Positions 19,762-27,948 of a DNA stretch of 64,000 nucleotides are shown in pieces. This DNA comes from Bdellovibrio bacteriovorus str. Tiberius. GTDB lineage: Bacteria > Bdellovibrionota > Bdellovibrionia > Bdellovibrionales > Bdellovibrionaceae. The notes below the pieces were generated by a model. The model was given only the letters and a program-made list of their open reading frames with translations. It had not been told where the DNA came from and ran no database searches. The position numbers and the translations under genes were made by a program. Location of the stretch: NCBI RefSeq assembly GCF_000317895.1, contig NC_019567.1, positions 3,720,001 through 3,784,000 of the forward strand, given 5' to 3'. Numbering within the stretch: the stretch's first letter is position 1; each line of letters begins with the position of its first letter.

Positions 19762-20337
19762 ATGGTTCAATTCCTGCTTTCCACATTATTGTCTGTTTCC
19801 GCGGCTCAGGCCAAGGACATCCGTCCACTTTTTGATGCTTTGGCGGATTCCGGCGCCCGCTATGAAATTGTCGGTACCGTTTGCGAACAGGTGGCCAAGC
19901 TGAATCTGGAACAGGACTATCCAGCCCCGGACTATTATGTGGTGACCGGCATCTATTATGGAAACAAGAAACACGTCATCGGCGAACTGGATGTCGTGGT
20001 GTTCAAGTCCAGCGACAACAAGGCCGTACTGGTGGGCGAAGTGAAATGCTGGACAAATCTTTCCAGTGCCCGCTCCAAAGCCATGGATCAGCGCCAAAGA
20101 TTCAAGGCCGCTTTGTCAAACGGCGGTGGCCTGATCATGGGCTGCACTTCTCAACAAACGGGATGCAGCTTCAGTAAAAAGAACTTCAAGGCTGTGGAAA
20201 AGTTTGTGTCCATCTCTCAGGATGGTGGCGAGAAGCGCGGTTTTGACATGACTCTGGGTTATTCTCTGGAAGAAATGATGGTCCTGCGTGAACAGCTGAT
20301 GCAATGCCAGCAACGCGGTGAATGCGAACGCCCATAA
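19762..20337 (+). CDS. Exported protein with a PD-(D/E)XK nuclease-like motif
   Basis: 191 residues from the ATG at 19762 with a signal peptide (MVQFLLSTLLSVSAAQAKD). A second ATG upstream would spoil the signal peptide. The core reads: Glu in 'VGTVCEQVAKLNLEQDY', then 'VIGELDVVVFKSSDNKAVLVGEVKCW'. Glu, Asp, about 15 residues, then Glu-x-Lys on a beta strand is the arrangement of the PD-(D/E)XK phosphodiesterase fold (compare YraN and RecB-like nucleases). Three Cys follow (GCTSQQTGCSF; CQQRGEC). If right, this is a periplasmic or secreted nuclease, perhaps for prey DNA. No known family is recognised and activity is not shown. Confidence 0.6.
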   Translation: MVQFLLSTLLSVSAAQAKDIRPLFDALADSGARYEIVGTVCEQVAKLNLEQDYPAPDYYVVTGIYYGNKKHVIGELDVVVFKSSDNKAVLVGEVKCWTNLSSARSKAMDQRQRFKAALSNGGGLIMGCTSQQTGCSFSKKNFKAVEKFVSISQDGGEKRGFDMTLGYSLEEMMVLREQLMQCQQRGECERP

Positions 20338-20398
20338 ACATTTGTCTGTACACTGAGGTCCGCCGAGGGCCACAATGAAGGCAAATGAAAGGACGTTC

Positions 20399-21274
20399 AT
20401 GAAACACCTGATTCTTCTGCTTTCACTGCTGCCTTGCTCCGCCTTTGCGGTCACCGAAACCCTGCAAACTCTGGCACCCAAAGCGGGTCAGAATGAATTC
20501 AAAGGTGGCATCGCCTACTCTCACGTGTCGGCCGAGGCTGATCTGGGCGGATCCGCCACTTCCAATCAGTTTGTTGTTCCAGTTTCTTATTTCTACGGCA
20601 TCACCACGCATCATGCGGTGGGTGTTGAAACTTACTATCTTAAAAATGATTCCAACTTTTCCAAAGCCGGCCTTTCCGGCAGCGGTGAAACTCAAGACTT
20701 CGGCAATATCGACATCACCTATAAAGGAAATCTGGATACCGAAAGCGGAACAGTTTACCTGGAAGCCGGCGTTTCATTCCCCAGCGAAAAGTATGAGTTC
20801 AATTCCAACGATGCCCAATTCAGCGCCAGCACCGGACAGACAACTGTGACTTTGGCAGCGGGGTACGTGCAAAAACTTGTCGACTTCACTCTGGGCGGTA
20901 TCGCCGCTTATGACATTGCCATGGAAGGGGATGCCGATATTGACGTGGGTGTTTTTTCTGACTCGGGCAAAGTCAAAGGTGGCAGCCAGGTGCGATTCTC
21001 GTTCTTTGGTGAAGTTGAAGGGGAAAACCATCCCAACTTCAGCCTGACTTATGCCCGCACGTACAGCCGCAGCTTCAGCTCGGACACTGTTTCCGGCACG
21101 ATCGACGAGGACCTTGAAATGTTCTATGCAAATTTCAGCGCGCGCATGCCGGTGGCTGAAAGACTGGAATTCATCCCGACCGCAGGACTTGCCACGGTGA
21201 TGAATCAAAGCGATCGCAATCTGGAAAAATATAACATGTTCACAGCAGCAGCCCAGCTGCGCTACCTGTTCTAA
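20399..21274 (+). CDS. Predicted outer-membrane beta-barrel protein
   Basis: 291 residues from the ATG at 20399 (MKHLILLLSLLPCSAFA signal peptide), after an AAAGGA site. The frame is open upstream but the earlier Met would place charged residues in front of the signal. Strand-like segments ('NQFVVPVSYFYGITTHHAVGVETYYLK', 'GTVYLEAGVSFP', 'QTTVTLAAGYVQKL', 'LEMFYANFSARMP') and a terminal 'AQLRYLF' indicate a barrel. Family and role are unknown. The spacing of 61 bp after the PD-(D/E)XK-like gene permits an operon. Confidence 0.7.
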   Translation: MKHLILLLSLLPCSAFAVTETLQTLAPKAGQNEFKGGIAYSHVSAEADLGGSATSNQFVVPVSYFYGITTHHAVGVETYYLKNDSNFSKAGLSGSGETQDFGNIDITYKGNLDTESGTVYLEAGVSFPSEKYEFNSNDAQFSASTGQTTVTLAAGYVQKLVDFTLGGIAAYDIAMEGDADIDVGVFSDSGKVKGGSQVRFSFFGEVEGENHPNFSLTYARTYSRSFSSDTVSGTIDEDLEMFYANFSARMPVAERLEFIPTAGLATVMNQSDRNLEKYNMFTAAAQLRYLF

Positions 21275-21295
21275 CAGGCATTCCTAAAAAAATGA

Positions 21296-21318
21296 CAGGC
21301 GTCTGAATCAGACGCCTG
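21296..21318 (+). terminator. Perfect 11-bp hairpin after the barrel gene
   Basis: CAGGCGTCTGA (21296-21306) and TCAGACGCCTG (21308-21318) form a near-continuous palindrome 22 bp after the 20399 gene's stop. No T-tract follows on the plus strand (cacatggagg), so termination may be factor-dependent. Confidence 0.5.
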
Positions 21319-21368
21319 CACATGGAGGGATGGGAAAAGGACCGCACATTATGTTGTGTCTACTTTCA

Positions 21369-21926
21369 TCAAGAGACCTCCTTTAGTTTGTCTTCGAGGA
21401 TCTCTGTCCCCTTGTTCAAAGGGGACAGAACTTCAAATTGAAAACCTACAGTCATGGGAACCCGTCTTGGCGGCTCTTTGATTTCAATGGCGTTAACGAC
21501 GTCATGAACTCCAGAAAGCTCCCAGGCAGCACCAACTGCTGTCGCTTTCAGACGTGGACGGAATACCTCCCCTTCCAGTCTGACGACGGCGTCTTTGACG
21601 ACCACCTCAATATGCTCTCCGCCGATTTTGATCATGTCTTCGATCTGAGCCTGCAGGATATTCTGGATTTCTTCATCCGAGCGGTAATAGTCCGCCGGCA
21701 CAACGATGCGATCTTCGATCGTCCAAACACCCTCCGTTTCAGAGATGACCTCCAAAGCGGCATTTTTTTTATAACAAGTGTCGACGAATCCACTGACCAC
21801 AATCACGCCGTCACGAATGACGATATCCAGATCAGCCAAGCTCACTCTTTTGTCCCATTTAATGCGGTCCCGGATCTTGCGACCCAGTTCGCCGTCACTT
21901 TGGTTTTTCAGAAGATGAGTTTTCAT
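21369..21926 (-). CDS. BON-domain protein
   Basis: 185 residues from the ATG at 21926, after an AAGGAG site. Two BON-type domains can be seen: residues ~12-77 ('IRDRIKWDKRVSLADLDIVIRDGVIVVSGFVDTCYKKNAALEVI...VWTIEDRIVV') and ~90-145 ('IEDMIKIGGEHIEVVVKDAVVRLEGEVFRP...LSGVHDVVNAIEI'). BON domains occur in OsmY and are linked with membrane or phospholipid contact under osmotic stress. There is no signal peptide, so unlike OsmY it seems cytoplasmic. It follows the HPF-like gene by 40 bp on the same strand, suggesting a stress operon. Confidence 0.8.
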   Translation of the reverse strand: MKTHLLKNQSDGELGRKIRDRIKWDKRVSLADLDIVIRDGVIVVSGFVDTCYKKNAALEVISETEGVWTIEDRIVVPADYYRSDEEIQNILQAQIEDMIKIGGEHIEVVVKDAVVRLEGEVFRPRLKATAVGAAWELSGVHDVVNAIEIKEPPRRVPMTVGFQFEVLSPLNKGTEILEDKLKEVS

Positions 21927-21966
21927 AAAGCTGCTCCTTGCCTTTGACGGGTCTTTGTCTTTTGGG

Positions 21967-22344
21967 TTATGCCACCCCTTCGAGTGGCATAGGTTGGAAT
22001 TCCAGCATAGGGTCATTACGACGGTGCTGGGATTTGCGAGAGGAACGTTTACTTAGAACGCCCTTCAAAGCAGATACCGTTTTAGCTACACATCGCTTGA
22101 AGTTCTCGTCTCGTTTGACCACTTTGATCACGGTTTTCGAGCGAGATGGCTTCAAGATGACCTCACACACATAACTGGGTTTGCGAGTCTGCGATCGATG
22201 TCGATCGGTTTCCACACGCACTGTGAGGTGAGCACCACTGTCATACTTGAAGAATTCTCCAACAGCCCCTTCGACTGTTTCCAACAAGTAAGATTCGAGA
22301 TTTTCAGTTTTAGTGATGTCTCTGTAGTAGATGTCTGTTTGCAT
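21967..22344 (-). CDS. Ribosome hibernation-promoting factor / RaiA family protein
   Basis: 125 residues from the ATG at 22344, preceded by AAGGAGGT. 'MQTDIYYRDITKTENLESYLLETVEGAVGEFFKY', 'AHLTVRVETDRH', 'PSYVCEVILKP' and 'DENFKRCVAKTVSALKGVLSK' follow the beta-alpha-beta-beta-beta-alpha layout of HPF/RaiA proteins, which bind the 30S decoding site in resting cells. It is longer than short HPF because of a basic tail (SKRSSRKSQHRR) but lacks the dimerisation domain of long HPF. Organised with the BON gene downstream; divergent from the LysR gene. Confidence 0.8.
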   Translation of the reverse strand: MQTDIYYRDITKTENLESYLLETVEGAVGEFFKYDSGAHLTVRVETDRHRSQTRKPSYVCEVILKPSRSKTVIKVVKRDENFKRCVAKTVSALKGVLSKRSSRKSQHRRNDPMLEFQPMPLEGVA

Positions 22345-22390
22345 ATCTACCTCCTTCTTGAGTCTATTATCGTTCATATCGACAATTTCG

Positions 22391-22438
22391 TTAAATATAT
22401 AATTTAGAAGACATAATTAGGTTAAAATTATATATTAA
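22391..22438. promoter_or_regulatory. AT-rich inverted repeat between the HPF-like and LysR genes
   Basis: TTAAATATATAATTT (22391-22405) is mirrored by AAAATTATATATTAA (22424-22438); 11 bp (ATATATAATTT) match exactly as reverse complements across an 18-nt centre. It lies in the 204-bp region between divergent genes and could hold both promoters or an operator for the LysR protein. Confidence 0.55.
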
Positions 22439-22548
22439 GAGGGTCCTGTTTAGAAATTCGCTGTAAAGGTCATCACTTACAGAGTCGCAGCGAAAGACCA
22501 GTTCCAAAAGGGCTCCAAAAAAGCCATGTTATTAGGAGGTCTAGTATC

Positions 22549-23469
22549 ATGTTTAACTACAATCACCTGTACTATTTTTATGTGACCGCCCGGCTGGGTG
22601 GAGTCAGTAACGCTGCCAAATACCTGCATATCAGTCAGCCGTCGCTGAGCTCTCAGATCAAAGTGCTTGAATCCAGCATCGATCAGAAGCTCTTTGAAAA
22701 GCGCGGAAGAAATCTTCATCTGACTCCGGAAGGTGAACGCACGTTTGCCTACTGCAAAAAGATGTTTGATGTTGCGGCGGACTTTGCTGAATCACTGAAA
22801 AGCCCGACAGAAAAACAAAGTCAGCGCATCCGCATCGGAGTCAGCGATCAGGTGGAACGTCCTTTCATCGCCGACTTGCTGGCACCGTTGATTCGCGAAC
22901 AAAAGCGTGGAGTGGAAAAGATCTTCTTCGTCAGTTCAGCCCCTTCCGATGTTCTGGTTACGCAACTGCGAAGCCGTGAAATTGATTTATTGCTGACGAA
23001 CAAGCCGATCTATGCCGACGACGTGACCGAACTTGCCACCGCCGAAATGCCGGTGAATCTGATGGTGTCCACGAAGAACCTGAAGGAAAGAAAGATCCGC
23101 ACTTCACGAAACACCTCGGCCCTGGAATTTCTGAATGCCGTTCCATGGGGCCTGATTATTCCGTCTTACAAGATGAAGCTGCGCCATGAAACGGACTTGT
23201 TCTTTCAGGAAATCCGCGCGCGCAAAAAAGTGGTCTTTGAATCCGACATCATGTCTGTCGTAGGACGAGCCATCGTTGATGGCGCCGGTGTGGGCTTCCT
23301 GCCAGTGCCTTACGTGATGGACGAAGTCCAATCCGGCATCCTGACCCTGCTGGGCCCCAAAGCCGGCTACTGGAAACACACGTTGTATTTGTTAGGAAGA
23401 AAAGACGAAAAAGAAGACGAAACAATTCAAGATCTAAGAAAAACCGTCAAACGCCTGGAGAAAATTTAG
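22549..23469 (+). CDS. LysR-family transcriptional regulator (NhaR-like)
   Basis: 306 residues. The start follows TTAGGAGG. The N-terminal winged helix is clear: 'MFNYNHLYYFYVTARLGGVSNAAKYLHISQPSLSSQIKVLE', a form closest to NhaR within the LysR family. The rest is the periplasmic-binding-protein-like effector domain ('IRIGVSDQVERPFIADLLAPLI', 'DLLLTNKP', 'GAGVGFLPVPYV'). NhaR responds to sodium in enterobacteria, but the effector here is unknown. It is divergent from the HPF-BON pair, the most likely local targets along with its own gene. Confidence 0.88.
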   Translation: MFNYNHLYYFYVTARLGGVSNAAKYLHISQPSLSSQIKVLESSIDQKLFEKRGRNLHLTPEGERTFAYCKKMFDVAADFAESLKSPTEKQSQRIRIGVSDQVERPFIADLLAPLIREQKRGVEKIFFVSSAPSDVLVTQLRSREIDLLLTNKPIYADDVTELATAEMPVNLMVSTKNLKERKIRTSRNTSALEFLNAVPWGLIIPSYKMKLRHETDLFFQEIRARKKVVFESDIMSVVGRAIVDGAGVGFLPVPYVMDEVQSGILTLLGPKAGYWKHTLYLLGRKDEKEDETIQDLRKTVKRLEKI

Positions 23470-23495
23470 CAGATCGAATCAAAACAGGGTCGATC

Positions 23496-23602
23496 AAAAA
23501 GGTCCAAATGCAAGGCGGAGGGTTTTTTCCGAAACGGAGGCGTGCTCCAAGCACGTCGAAGAGAAGGAAAAGGCCCGACAACGCAGTCAGTTGGGCCTTT
23601 TT
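23496..23602. repeat. Structured intergenic element of 107 bp with nested inverted repeats and a terminator
   Basis: The outer arms AAAAAGGTCCAA (23496-23507) and TTGGGCCTTTTT (23591-23602) are inverted with one wobble-type difference. Inside are 'GCAAGGCGGAGGG', a hairpin GCGTGCT..AGCACGT (23540-23556) and 'CCCGACAACGCAG'. The right end doubles as a terminator (AAAAGGCCC 23568-23576 with GGGCCTTTT 23593-23601, then TT) for the LysR gene. Confidence 0.6.
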
Positions 23603-23616
23603 CATCGAGCCCTACC

Positions 23617-24852
23617 CTAGTAAGGCTGGCGGGCTGTGGAGTTGGCCAGATCCATTCCCATCACCAGGGCAATTTTCGTGTAAGCTGCCGAGTGCTTGAA
23701 GTTGGATTCTGGAGAAATCACATCACGCGTGGTGTGGATGTTCTTGTTGCTTTTGCTGAAGGTCGCTTCAAACGGCATCACCGCTGGATAACCCTGACGA
23801 TTCCATGAAGCATGGTCACTGCAGCCGTATCCGCACTTGTCATCAACGATGCGTGCGTGGATGTAGGTTTCATTCGCGGCCTTCAGATAGTCACGCAACC
23901 AAGAGCTGGTGAAATCCGTCATGCTGCCAATAACCAGCTCGCCGGACCCCGCGAACAAAGTCATATCCAGTTGCAGAACTGCGACCACGTCTTTTTTCTC
24001 AGCTTTGTATTGTTTGGCAATTTCAGCTGAACCCAAAAGACCGGACTCTTCACCGGCGTACCAGAAGAACTCCACCGTGCGTTTTGGCTGAGCTTTGGTC
24101 ATCATGATACGCAAAGCTTCAATCAGATTCGCAGAGCCTGAAGCATTGTCGTCAGCGCCCGGCGCCGTCTTGCCACCGCCCCAGCTTTGATTGATGGAAT
24201 CAAGGTGACCACCAAGGACCACGATCTCGCCAGGGCGCTCGCTGCCGACCAGACGAACTTTCAAAGTTCTTTGCTTGGTCGAGGTGTGGTTGATCTCGGA
24301 AATCTCGTAAGGGATTGTGGATTCAGCCAGCATCGCTTCCAGGCGGGTTTTCATTTCCACCACGTGACGGTTTGGATCCGCATCACGGTTGCTGCGGCTT
24401 GGGAAAGAAGAAAGCCAGGTCACATAACTGCGCAGGTTGTCTTCACTGACTTCGGTCATCGCAGATTCGATGATTCCGTTTTTTTCCAAAGCCAACGCTG
24501 CAAATGGAGCACGCTCATAAAGGGCGTTCTTTTCCTGAATAGCCGCAAGACTATCCAAAATGCCGTTAAAGCCTGTGCCCTGGATATGCATATCCAAAGT
24601 CAGATCTTCAAAGCCGCCGCATTTACCGACGGCGTGAGAACGTTCCTGAATTCTTTGTTGCATCAACGGGGTCACGATTGCGTAACCGACTTCGATGCGT
24701 TCATCTTTTGCCAATACCGGGATGTTCAGGGCACGCAAGTCCTTAAGATCCGCCAGAATAGGTTTAGTCTCGAAATTCTCTAGCGTAGGCACATGCGCAG
24801 TTGCCGTCACAGCAACCAACGTCACAAAAGCCATCGTGGCAGTTTTCATCAT
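23617..24852 (-). CDS. Exported M28 zinc aminopeptidase
   Basis: 411 residues from the ATG at 24852, 6 bp after AAAGGA; a further ATG is next to it. Signal peptide up to TATAH. The M28 motifs are in order: 'LGGHLDSIN' (zinc His, Asp), 'APGADDNASGSANLIEALR' (bridging Asp), 'FFWYAGEESGLLGS' (catalytic Glu-Glu), 'LQLDMTLF' (zinc Asp), and 'CGYGCSDHASWNRQGYPAV' (last zinc His, with a Cys pair that can form a disulfide). This matches the leucyl aminopeptidase of Vibrio/Aeromonas type, which removes N-terminal hydrophobic residues from peptides. Export suggests digestion of external or prey peptides. Confidence 0.9.
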   Translation of the reverse strand: MMKTATMAFVTLVAVTATAHVPTLENFETKPILADLKDLRALNIPVLAKDERIEVGYAIVTPLMQQRIQERSHAVGKCGGFEDLTLDMHIQGTGFNGILDSLAAIQEKNALYERAPFAALALEKNGIIESAMTEVSEDNLRSYVTWLSSFPSRSNRDADPNRHVVEMKTRLEAMLAESTIPYEISEINHTSTKQRTLKVRLVGSERPGEIVVLGGHLDSINQSWGGGKTAPGADDNASGSANLIEALRIMMTKAQPKRTVEFFWYAGEESGLLGSAEIAKQYKAEKKDVVAVLQLDMTLFAGSGELVIGSMTDFTSSWLRDYLKAANETYIHARIVDDKCGYGCSDHASWNRQGYPAVMPFEATFSKSNKNIHTTRDVISPESNFKHSAAYTKIALVMGMDLANSTARQPY

Positions 24853-24961
24853 TTTCAATCCTTTGAAAAAAGCATTACCGCAAAGTAATGGTAGCTAAAT
24901 TGTCCTCATGTTGGCAAAGACAATTCGCTTATTTTTTCAACATGCATTAGGATAGCCCCCT

Positions 24962-26533
24962 ATGACGACTGACATTTTGCTTGTAACCCTGAACTCCACC
25001 TATCAACACAGTTCGTTCGGACTGCGTTATCTGTACGCCAATCTTGAAGAGTTGCAAAACCGCGCTCAAATCATGGAGTTCACCATTGCAAGGGATCCCC
25101 GCGATATCGCCGAAACCCTTCTGCGTCAGAAACCAAAAATTATTGGTTTGGGTGTGTATATCTGGAATGCCCAGGAGTCTTTGGAACTGATGTCCCTGCT
25201 AAAACGAATCAGCCCCGAAACCCTGGTGGTTCTGGGCGGGCCCGAGGTCAGCCACGAAGCCGAAAGCAATCCGATTTGTCAGATCGCAGATTTCACCATT
25301 AAGGGCGAGGCGGACTTCCTGTTCCGCGACTTCTGCAAAAACTTCCTGACTGACGGAACACTGCCGGCCCAAAAGTTTGTCACCAACATCCTGCCGGATA
25401 TTAAAACCATCAGAACCCCGTACGAGTTTTACTCTGACGAAGACATTCAGAACCGGGTTTTGTATGTCGAGGTTTCCCGCGGCTGTCCTTATCGCTGCGA
25501 ATACTGCCTGTCGTCTTTGGATAAAGCCGTTCGAAACTTTGACGTCCCGGCATTTTTGGCCGACATGCAAAAGCTGATGGACCGCGGGGCCCGTCAGTTT
25601 AAATTCATCGATCGCACTTTCAATTTAAGCCCCACCACCTGCACCCAGATTCTGGAATTCTTCCTGGAGCGTGTGCATCTGGGGCTTTTCCTGCACTTTG
25701 AAATGGTGCCCGACCGTCTGCCGACCGAAATCAGAGAATTAATCAAAAAATTCCCAGCCGGAGCCCTGCAGTTTGAAATCGGCATTCAGACCTGGAACAC
25801 CGATGTGGCTCGTCTGGTCAGCCGCAGAAATGATCTGGAAAAAGTAAAAGACAACTTCCGTTTCCTGGCTTCAGAAACCGGCGTGCACACTCATGCCGAT
25901 CTGATCGTGGGTCTGCCGGGTGAAGACATCCATAGCTTTGCGCGTGGGTTTGATACTTTGGCGGAACTTCGCCCGGACGAAATTCAGGTCGGTATTTTGA
26001 AACGCCTGAAAGGCGCCCCGATCGCCCGTCACGACAAGGAATGGGAGATGGTTTATTCCAATCACCCTCCGTTCCAGATCCTGCGCACCAAATCCATGGA
26101 CTTTGCGACCCTGCAGGTGATGAATCGTTTCGCCAAGTACTGGAACCTTTACGCCAACAGCGGAACTTTTAAAAAGTTCGTGGAAAGCATGAAAGAAAAA
26201 GCCCAGGATCAGGAACACAAGTCCTTCTTCTGGCAGTTCTATGACTTCAATGATTTTATGTCCAAACGCCATACTCAGTCCCACGGGATTTCCCAGCTGA
26301 ATCTGTTTGAATCAGCCCTGGTGTATCTGACTGAAAGTCAGCAGTGGCCGGAAGAGCAAGCCAAAGACCTTTTGGCTGAAGACTATTTGGCTACGGGGAA
26401 AAAAGAAGTTCCTCGCTTCCTGAAAAAGGGCGAAGACAAAAATCAGAAGTTATCCGGAGATAATTCAAACAAAATCAATCTGCCTAAGCGACAGCAAAGA
26501 CATCTTGCGGGGAAGCCGGAGACCGTTTCATAA
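24962..26533 (+). CDS. B12-binding domain radical SAM protein (DUF4080-like)
   Basis: 523 residues. N-terminal ~140 residues: cobalamin-binding Rossmann-like domain ('ILLVTLNSTYQHSSFGLRYLYANL', 'IIGLGVYIWNAQESLELM', 'TLVVLGGPEVSHEAE'). The radical SAM core follows, with the [4Fe-4S] motif Cys-x3-Cys-x2-Cys in 'SRGCPYRCEYCLSS', then 'FKFIDRTFNLS', 'GIQTWN' and 'ADLIVGLPGED'. A C-terminal extension is DUF4080-like. This group includes putative methyltransferases and methylthiolases, but the substrate is not known. The last 50 bp overlap the converging DUF1772 gene. Confidence 0.87.
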   Translation: MTTDILLVTLNSTYQHSSFGLRYLYANLEELQNRAQIMEFTIARDPRDIAETLLRQKPKIIGLGVYIWNAQESLELMSLLKRISPETLVVLGGPEVSHEAESNPICQIADFTIKGEADFLFRDFCKNFLTDGTLPAQKFVTNILPDIKTIRTPYEFYSDEDIQNRVLYVEVSRGCPYRCEYCLSSLDKAVRNFDVPAFLADMQKLMDRGARQFKFIDRTFNLSPTTCTQILEFFLERVHLGLFLHFEMVPDRLPTEIRELIKKFPAGALQFEIGIQTWNTDVARLVSRRNDLEKVKDNFRFLASETGVHTHADLIVGLPGEDIHSFARGFDTLAELRPDEIQVGILKRLKGAPIARHDKEWEMVYSNHPPFQILRTKSMDFATLQVMNRFAKYWNLYANSGTFKKFVESMKEKAQDQEHKSFFWQFYDFNDFMSKRHTQSHGISQLNLFESALVYLTESQQWPEEQAKDLLAEDYLATGKKEVPRFLKKGEDKNQKLSGDNSNKINLPKRQQRHLAGKPETVS

Positions 26534-26993
26534 AGAACGTTGACGCCAACAGCAGCGCAAATCCTGACACCAGCAAAGCGCTGCGGATGTACATGAATCT
26601 AAGCCACTGTGAACGGATCTCCATCCAATCCGGTGGCGGCGCAATCAAATCCCACTGGCTGATCACGTGATTCAAAGGCAAATTTCCAAAGCGAGTCATC
26701 AACAATTCGTCCACCACACACAGCAGGGCAAAAGCGATCAATAGAAATTCCATCGACTTCCACGACTGACGAATCTGATAAAGACTGGCCACCAAAGTCG
26801 CGATAGCCAGCAAATAAATCAAGGGACTGAAGATATTAAACGGAGTCTCCATAGAGCGGTGAAATTCCATGTAGGAAGTGATGGACAGTTGCTCCATCGC
26901 AGGGCCCATACCCAGAACGAAGGCGAAAGAGCTCCCCGCCATCATGCCCACCAAGAGCAAGCCGCAATATCTAAGAAGAGTGGAAACATTCAT
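26484..26993 (-). CDS. DUF1772 (anthrone oxygenase-like) membrane protein
   Basis: 169 residues from the ATG at 26993. Four membrane segments are evident: near residues 7-27, 50-70, 77-97 and 138-158. Features such as 'GMMAGSSFAFVLGMGPAM', 'YMEFHRSM' and 'NIFSPLIYLLAIATL' fit DUF1772, a family including anthrone-oxygenase-like proteins; the biochemical role in bacteria is unknown. Its 3' end overlaps the radical SAM gene by 50 bp on the opposite strand. Confidence 0.75.
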   Translation of the reverse strand: MNVSTLLRYCGLLLVGMMAGSSFAFVLGMGPAMEQLSITSYMEFHRSMETPFNIFSPLIYLLAIATLVASLYQIRQSWKSMEFLLIAFALLCVVDELLMTRFGNLPLNHVISQWDLIAPPPDWMEIRSQWLRFMYIRSALLVSGFALLLASTFFMKRSPASPQDVFAVA

Positions 26994-27044
26994 GTCGAAA
27001 TCTATATTCCTTTGTTTACCACTCCTCAAGTTGCTTTTTGTTAA

Positions 27045-27812
27045 TTAATTGAATCCCCGCGACTTCTTTGCAAAGCCTGTGTACGCAATTAAAGGGGCTC
27101 GCGAAAATGTGAATTTAAAATCTTTTGGCACTTCACCCGTGCGAATCAGCTGCCACAGTGCTTTTTGGGCGAACACCGGACGAATACCACGTATTTCATT
27201 GGTTTCCAGGCCAAAATCCTCCAGCCACAACTTCAGTTTTTTCGGTTCAATGAATAAAGAATACACATGATAGTCATTGGGTGTGTTCTTTACGAACCAT
27301 TCCATGCCTTTAATGACCACAAGCCAGGCTAAAGGATTTTTATTGAAGGTGTTGAAAAAGAAAAGTCCCCCCGGACGCAGCACCCGCGAAGCTTCCGCAA
27401 TCACCCGTTGAGGATCAGAAACATGTTCCAACAGATCCATCGCGGCAACGACATCGAAACTTTCATTCGGGAACGGCACTTGATAGACATCCCCCTGGCT
27501 ATAGTGCACTGAATGGGTGAGATCACGGGATTCCGCGACTTTCAAACTGGATGTGGAAAGATCAATCCCCGTCACCTTGTGACCTGCAGCCGCAAGATCA
27601 TTCGACAGAAAGCCCGCACCACAACCCATATCCAGAATTTCGGCTTTGTAACCAATATTGCGTCGGATGGCTTCCAGAATCCACGGCATTTCAACTTTGT
27701 GTTGGTTGCGCAAAAGAGCAATAGGATCATCCTGCGCTTCATACCATCGATCCGCGAGATGATCATAAGCTTCATTGTTCACAATCTCGCGATCCACCTT
27801 CGCCAATTCCAT
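27045..27812 (-). CDS. UbiG-like class I SAM methyltransferase
   Basis: 255 residues from the ATG at 27812, although GGGAGG lies 11 bp upstream and a GTG two codons earlier is also possible. SAM motif I is 'ILDMGCGAGFLSNDLAAAGHKVTGIDLS'; later 'GDVYQVPFPNESFDVVAAMDLLEHVSDP' and 'RVLRPGGLFFFNTFNKNPLAWLVVI' match UbiG, which O-methylates ring hydroxyls in ubiquinone synthesis. The DNA context does not show other quinone genes, so the true substrate is open. Confidence 0.75.
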   Translation of the reverse strand: MELAKVDREIVNNEAYDHLADRWYEAQDDPIALLRNQHKVEMPWILEAIRRNIGYKAEILDMGCGAGFLSNDLAAAGHKVTGIDLSTSSLKVAESRDLTHSVHYSQGDVYQVPFPNESFDVVAAMDLLEHVSDPQRVIAEASRVLRPGGLFFFNTFNKNPLAWLVVIKGMEWFVKNTPNDYHVYSLFIEPKKLKLWLEDFGLETNEIRGIRPVFAQKALWQLIRTGEVPKDFKFTFSRAPLIAYTGFAKKSRGFN

Positions 27813-27948
27813 ATCCACATCGACCTCCCTGTCTTTCCCAAAGCTATCAAGGGGTTCAGGGCAATTGGAGGTTTGGCGAAGTCCAGTGGTAAGAATCATG
27901 CACGAATCCCGCATTGATCTGACCTGGTCCTTCCGCTACACTGACGGC

